Origin: Maribacter sp. | Lineage (GTDB): Bacteria; Bacteroidota; Bacteroidia; Flavobacteriales; Flavobacteriaceae | Direction of reading: 5' to 3' | Length of the DNA stretch: 7,620 bases | Assembly: GCA_003232155.1 (NCBI GenBank) | Contig: QILY01000020.1 | Location: forward strand, 1 to 7,620 | Part shown: piece by piece, positions 5,440 through 7,620 of the stretch | Layout of the letters: every line of letters starts with the position of its first letter | How positions within the stretch are numbered: the stretch's first letter is position 1 | Notes under the pieces: generated by a model | Told to the model about the DNA's origin: nothing | The model's database searches: none | What the model saw: only the letters and a program-made list of their open reading frames with translations | Made by a program: the position numbers and the translations under genes

Positions 5440-6768
5440 TCATTTCACTTCTTCGTAATGGTCATCCCAATTTTTAGCTTTGGGATTATCATGTAATTTC
5501 CCAACGGACTTTGCAACGATAGTCGCTACTGTGGCATCTCCAGTAATATTTACTACAGTTCTAAGCATATCTAAAGGTCTATCTACAGCGAATATCAATG
5601 CCAGGCCAATAGCATACTTTTCTGGTGGGAACCCCACAGATTCCAGAACAATTACTAACATCACCATTCCGGCGCCTGGAACGGCCGCTGTTCCAATGGA
5701 GGCTAAAAGGGCTGTAAATACAATGGTTAACTGAGCACCTAAAGGAAGATCAAAACTAAGTGCCTGGGCAATGAAAACTGCTGCTATTCCTTGATACAGG
5801 CTTGTGCCATCCATATTGACAGTAGCACCGACCGGAAGTACAAAACTAGAAACTTCCTTGTCTACTCCAATGTGTTCTTCTACCCTTTCCATAGTTACCG
5901 GAAGGGTAGCAGCACTTGAACTGGTCGAAAAAGCGAGCAATTGTGCAGGACTAAGTTGCTTTAAGAACCAAAATGGATTCTTCTTAGCATATACAGACAC
6001 TAGTATACAGTAGAAAACAATCATTAACAAGAGCCCCAGAACAACAACGCCAGCATATTTAAGCAAGGCTAATAATATTTCAGGATCGCTAGAAGACACT
6101 ACTACATTTGCTAATAAGGCAAAAACCGCAAATGGCGCCGTAAGCATTATTAGATCAACCATCTTCAAAACCACATTGTTTAGGGAATCAAAGAACTTTT
6201 TTAACGGCTTAGCTTTCTTTTCTCCAATCAATAACATAGAAACCCCCATAAAAATGGTAAAGAAGATAACTTGCAGCATCAACTGATTATTGCCCAGCGC
6301 ACTAACTGCATTATCTGGCACCATATCTTCTAAAAATTTCAACGGTCCGCTTTCTTTCTGACGAGTAGCTTCTTCTAGTTTAGCTGTCACGCCCTTATCA
6401 TCGGCATATGTTGAGGTGAGTTTATCAATAGTTTCTTCAGAAATACCATCTCCAGGCGCTATCAGATTTACTAAAACAAGACCTAGGATAATAGCTACAG
6501 TTGTAGTGCCCACATAAATTCCGATGGTGCGCAAGCCAATATTTCGAAATTTCGAAATATCTTTTAAATCGGATATTCCTTTTATCAGAGAAGCCAAAAT
6601 AAGAGGAACTGCAATGAGCTTAAGAAGCTTAATGAAGATGGTGCCGAAAGGAGCGATCCAGCTCATGACAAAATCCTTGCCCCACTCCACTTGGGTCATA
6701 CCGAAACCGAAAAGGAGTCCCAGTACCATACCAATCATAATTTGCCAATGCAATTCAAGCTTCTTCAT
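5440..6768 (-). CDS. Dicarboxylate/amino acid:cation symporter (DAACS/SLC1 family, glutamate/aspartate-type)
   Basis: A 442-residue polytopic inner-membrane transporter of the GltP/GltPh family, which moves acidic amino acids or C4-dicarboxylates into the cell with Na+ or H+. The re-entrant hairpin 1 serine motif is STSSSAATLPVTMERV (281-296). The NMDGT cation/substrate motif is at 318-322. Hairpin 2 has ASIGTAAVPGAG (356-367). The last core helix carries DRPLDMLRTVVNITGD (396-411). Asp400, Arg403, Thr404 and Asn407 align with GltPh Asp394, Arg397, Thr398 and Asn401, and the arginine favours glutamate or aspartate over neutral amino acids. An insertion of about 45 polar residues (105-150) lies between early helices, in the periplasmic-loop region where many bacterial homologues also vary. 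ATG at 6768 gives the normal MKKLELHWQIMIGM start. It lies 66 bases downstream of aroC, with no clear functional tie to it. Confidence 0.95.
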   Translation of the reverse strand: MKKLELHWQIMIGMVLGLLFGFGMTQVEWGKDFVMSWIAPFGTIFIKLLKLIAVPLILASLIKGISDLKDISKFRNIGLRTIGIYVGTTTVAIILGLVLVNLIAPGDGISEETIDKLTSTYADDKGVTAKLEEATRQKESGPLKFLEDMVPDNAVSALGNNQLMLQVIFFTIFMGVSMLLIGEKKAKPLKKFFDSLNNVVLKMVDLIMLTAPFAVFALLANVVVSSSDPEILLALLKYAGVVVLGLLLMIVFYCILVSVYAKKNPFWFLKQLSPAQLLAFSTSSSAATLPVTMERVEEHIGVDKEVSSFVLPVGATVNMDGTSLYQGIAAVFIAQALSFDLPLGAQLTIVFTALLASIGTAAVPGAGMVMLVIVLESVGFPPEKYAIGLALIFAVDRPLDMLRTVVNITGDATVATIVAKSVGKLHDNPKAKNWDDHYEEVK

Positions 6769-6834
6769 ACTTAATTGTTGAATTTTAGGTTTGAAAGATA
6801 CTATTTTGTGGGTAATACTACTAAAAAAGAAAAG

Positions 6835-7620
6835 CTATAATTTGATAATGCGGTTAAGTAGTGTATAATCTGCCAAAACAAGTGCGGCCATTGCTTCAAC
6901 AATAGGTACTGCTCTTGGCACTACGCAAGGGTCGTGCCTGCCTTTTCCTTGGGTTTGCACCATTTTACCATCTTTGTCAATGGTTTCATACCCTTGAATA
7001 ATTGTAGCTACAGGTTTAAAAGCTACATTGAAGTAAATATCCATGCCATTACTGATACCGCCTTGAACCCCGCCACTATGGTTGGTTTTTGTACTCCCGT
7101 CCGAGTTAAATTGGTCATTATGGACGCTACCTCTCATTTTTACGCCTTCAAAACCACTACCATATTCAAAGCCTTTTACCGCATTAATAGAAAGCATGGC
7201 TTTACCTAATTCAGCATGTAGTTTATCAAAAACAGGCTCACCCAATCCGGCAGGAACATTTTGAATAACACAACTGATAATTCCACCAATAGTATCCCCT
7301 TCTTTTTTGACCTCTTTAATATAAGTTTCCATTTGAGCTGCCATTTCAGGATCCGGACAACGCACCGCATTAGATTCGGTTAACGATAAATCCAGATTTT
7401 TATAATCCTTTTCTAAACTCATACTGCCAACTTGCGAAACAAAAGCGTTGATTTTGATTTCGGGCAGCATCTGTTTGGCTATAGCGCCTGCTACTACCCT
7501 ACTTGCAGTTTCACGGGCCGAACTGCGTCCGCCACCTCTATAATCGCGAAAACCATATTTTTGATCGTATACATAATCTGCATGCGAGGGTCGGTAAGAA
7601 TCTTTGATGTGTGAATAATC
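6835..7620 (-). CDS. aroC: Chorismate synthase, C-terminal ~261 residues (5' end outside window)
   Basis: The frame is open from the right edge to the TAG at 6835-6837. An internal ATG at 7470 is not the start, because conserved sequence continues upstream of it. Chorismate synthase is the last enzyme of the shikimate pathway: it removes phosphate from 5-enolpyruvylshikimate 3-phosphate with reduced FMN to give chorismate, in the cytoplasm as a tetramer. Visible signatures are [20 protein letters not shown], containing the catalytic His of the RPxHAD motif, then [33 protein letters not shown] in the FMN/substrate region, and [18 protein letters not shown] near the C-terminus. Compared with the usual length of about 350-360 residues, roughly 90-100 N-terminal residues lie beyond the window. 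It is upstream of the symporter in the same direction, with a T-rich stretch after the stop but no convincing terminator hairpin. Confidence 0.97.
   Translation of the reverse strand, partial: DYSHIKDSYRPSHADYVYDQKYGFRDYRGGGRSSARETASRVVAGAIAKQMLPEIKINAFVSQVGSMSLEKDYKNLDLSLTESNAVRCPDPEMAAQMETYIKEVKKEGDTIGGIISCVIQNVPAGLGEPVFDKLHAELGKAMLSINAVKGFEYGSGFEGVKMRGSVHNDQFNSDGSTKTNHSGGVQGGISNGMDIYFNVAFKPVATIIQGYETIDKDGKMVQTQGKGRHDPCVVPRAVPIVEAMAALVLADYTLLNRIIKL

Noticed and set aside
6793..6800. Minus-strand TATCTTTC box in front of the symporter gene
   Set aside because: One mismatch at the key final G and no -33 element at 17-23 bases, so it cannot be called a promoter.
7468..7470. ATG at 7470 as the start of the chorismate synthase gene
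   Set aside because: Highly conserved catalytic and FMN-binding motifs continue in frame upstream to the window edge, so this is an internal methionine.

Overview
The window looks like ordinary chromosome from a member of the Flavobacteriaceae (Bacteroidota). Three things point there. The coding sequence is AT-rich. A near-consensus Bacteroidota promoter (TTTG, 23 bases, TATCTTTG) precedes one gene. The proteins belong to typical Flavobacteriia families, including SusC-type regulatory and plug modules. Genus cannot be read from the sequence alone.

Layout, left to right. Positions 1-157 hold the 3' end of a MutS2-like gene (+). Positions 158-444 are an AT-rich spacer with a perfect 12-bp palindrome, a short relic of an IS4-type transposase (-), and a promoter plus 5'-UTR hairpin for the next gene. 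Positions 445-2111 are a probable two-gene operon (+): a DCC-family (DUF393) thiol-disulfide oxidoreductase-like protein and a YbdG-type MscS mechanosensitive channel, 11 bases apart. Positions 2112-2467 are a 356-base gap with a terminator-like hairpin, about 260 bases of unexplained sequence with coding-like base composition and a 51-base imperfect inverted repeat, and a nested inverted repeat against the next start codon. Positions 2468-4543 (+) encode an exported MuiA-type DUF4140/DUF4139 protein with a SusC-like carboxypeptidase-regulatory domain and TonB-receptor plug inserted inside the DUF4139 region.

A strong bidirectional terminator separates this gene from three minus-strand genes. 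These read, in transcription order, a chorismate synthase (aroC, 5' end outside the window), a glutamate/aspartate-type dicarboxylate:cation symporter, and a membrane-anchored alpha/beta hydrolase. Their spacers are 66 and 54 bases, so co-transcription is possible but not shown.

Most genes are housekeeping or transport functions with no obvious shared pathway. The most unusual object is the MuiA-like protein: it carries the N-terminal part of a SusC receptor but no beta-barrel, and both halves of its host domain remain intact. Secondary points are the IS relic whose antisense strand supplies part of a promoter, alternative hairpins in the leader of the DCC gene, and the unexplained 2161-2435 segment. 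I found no tRNA, rRNA, CRISPR array, intact insertion sequence or defence system.
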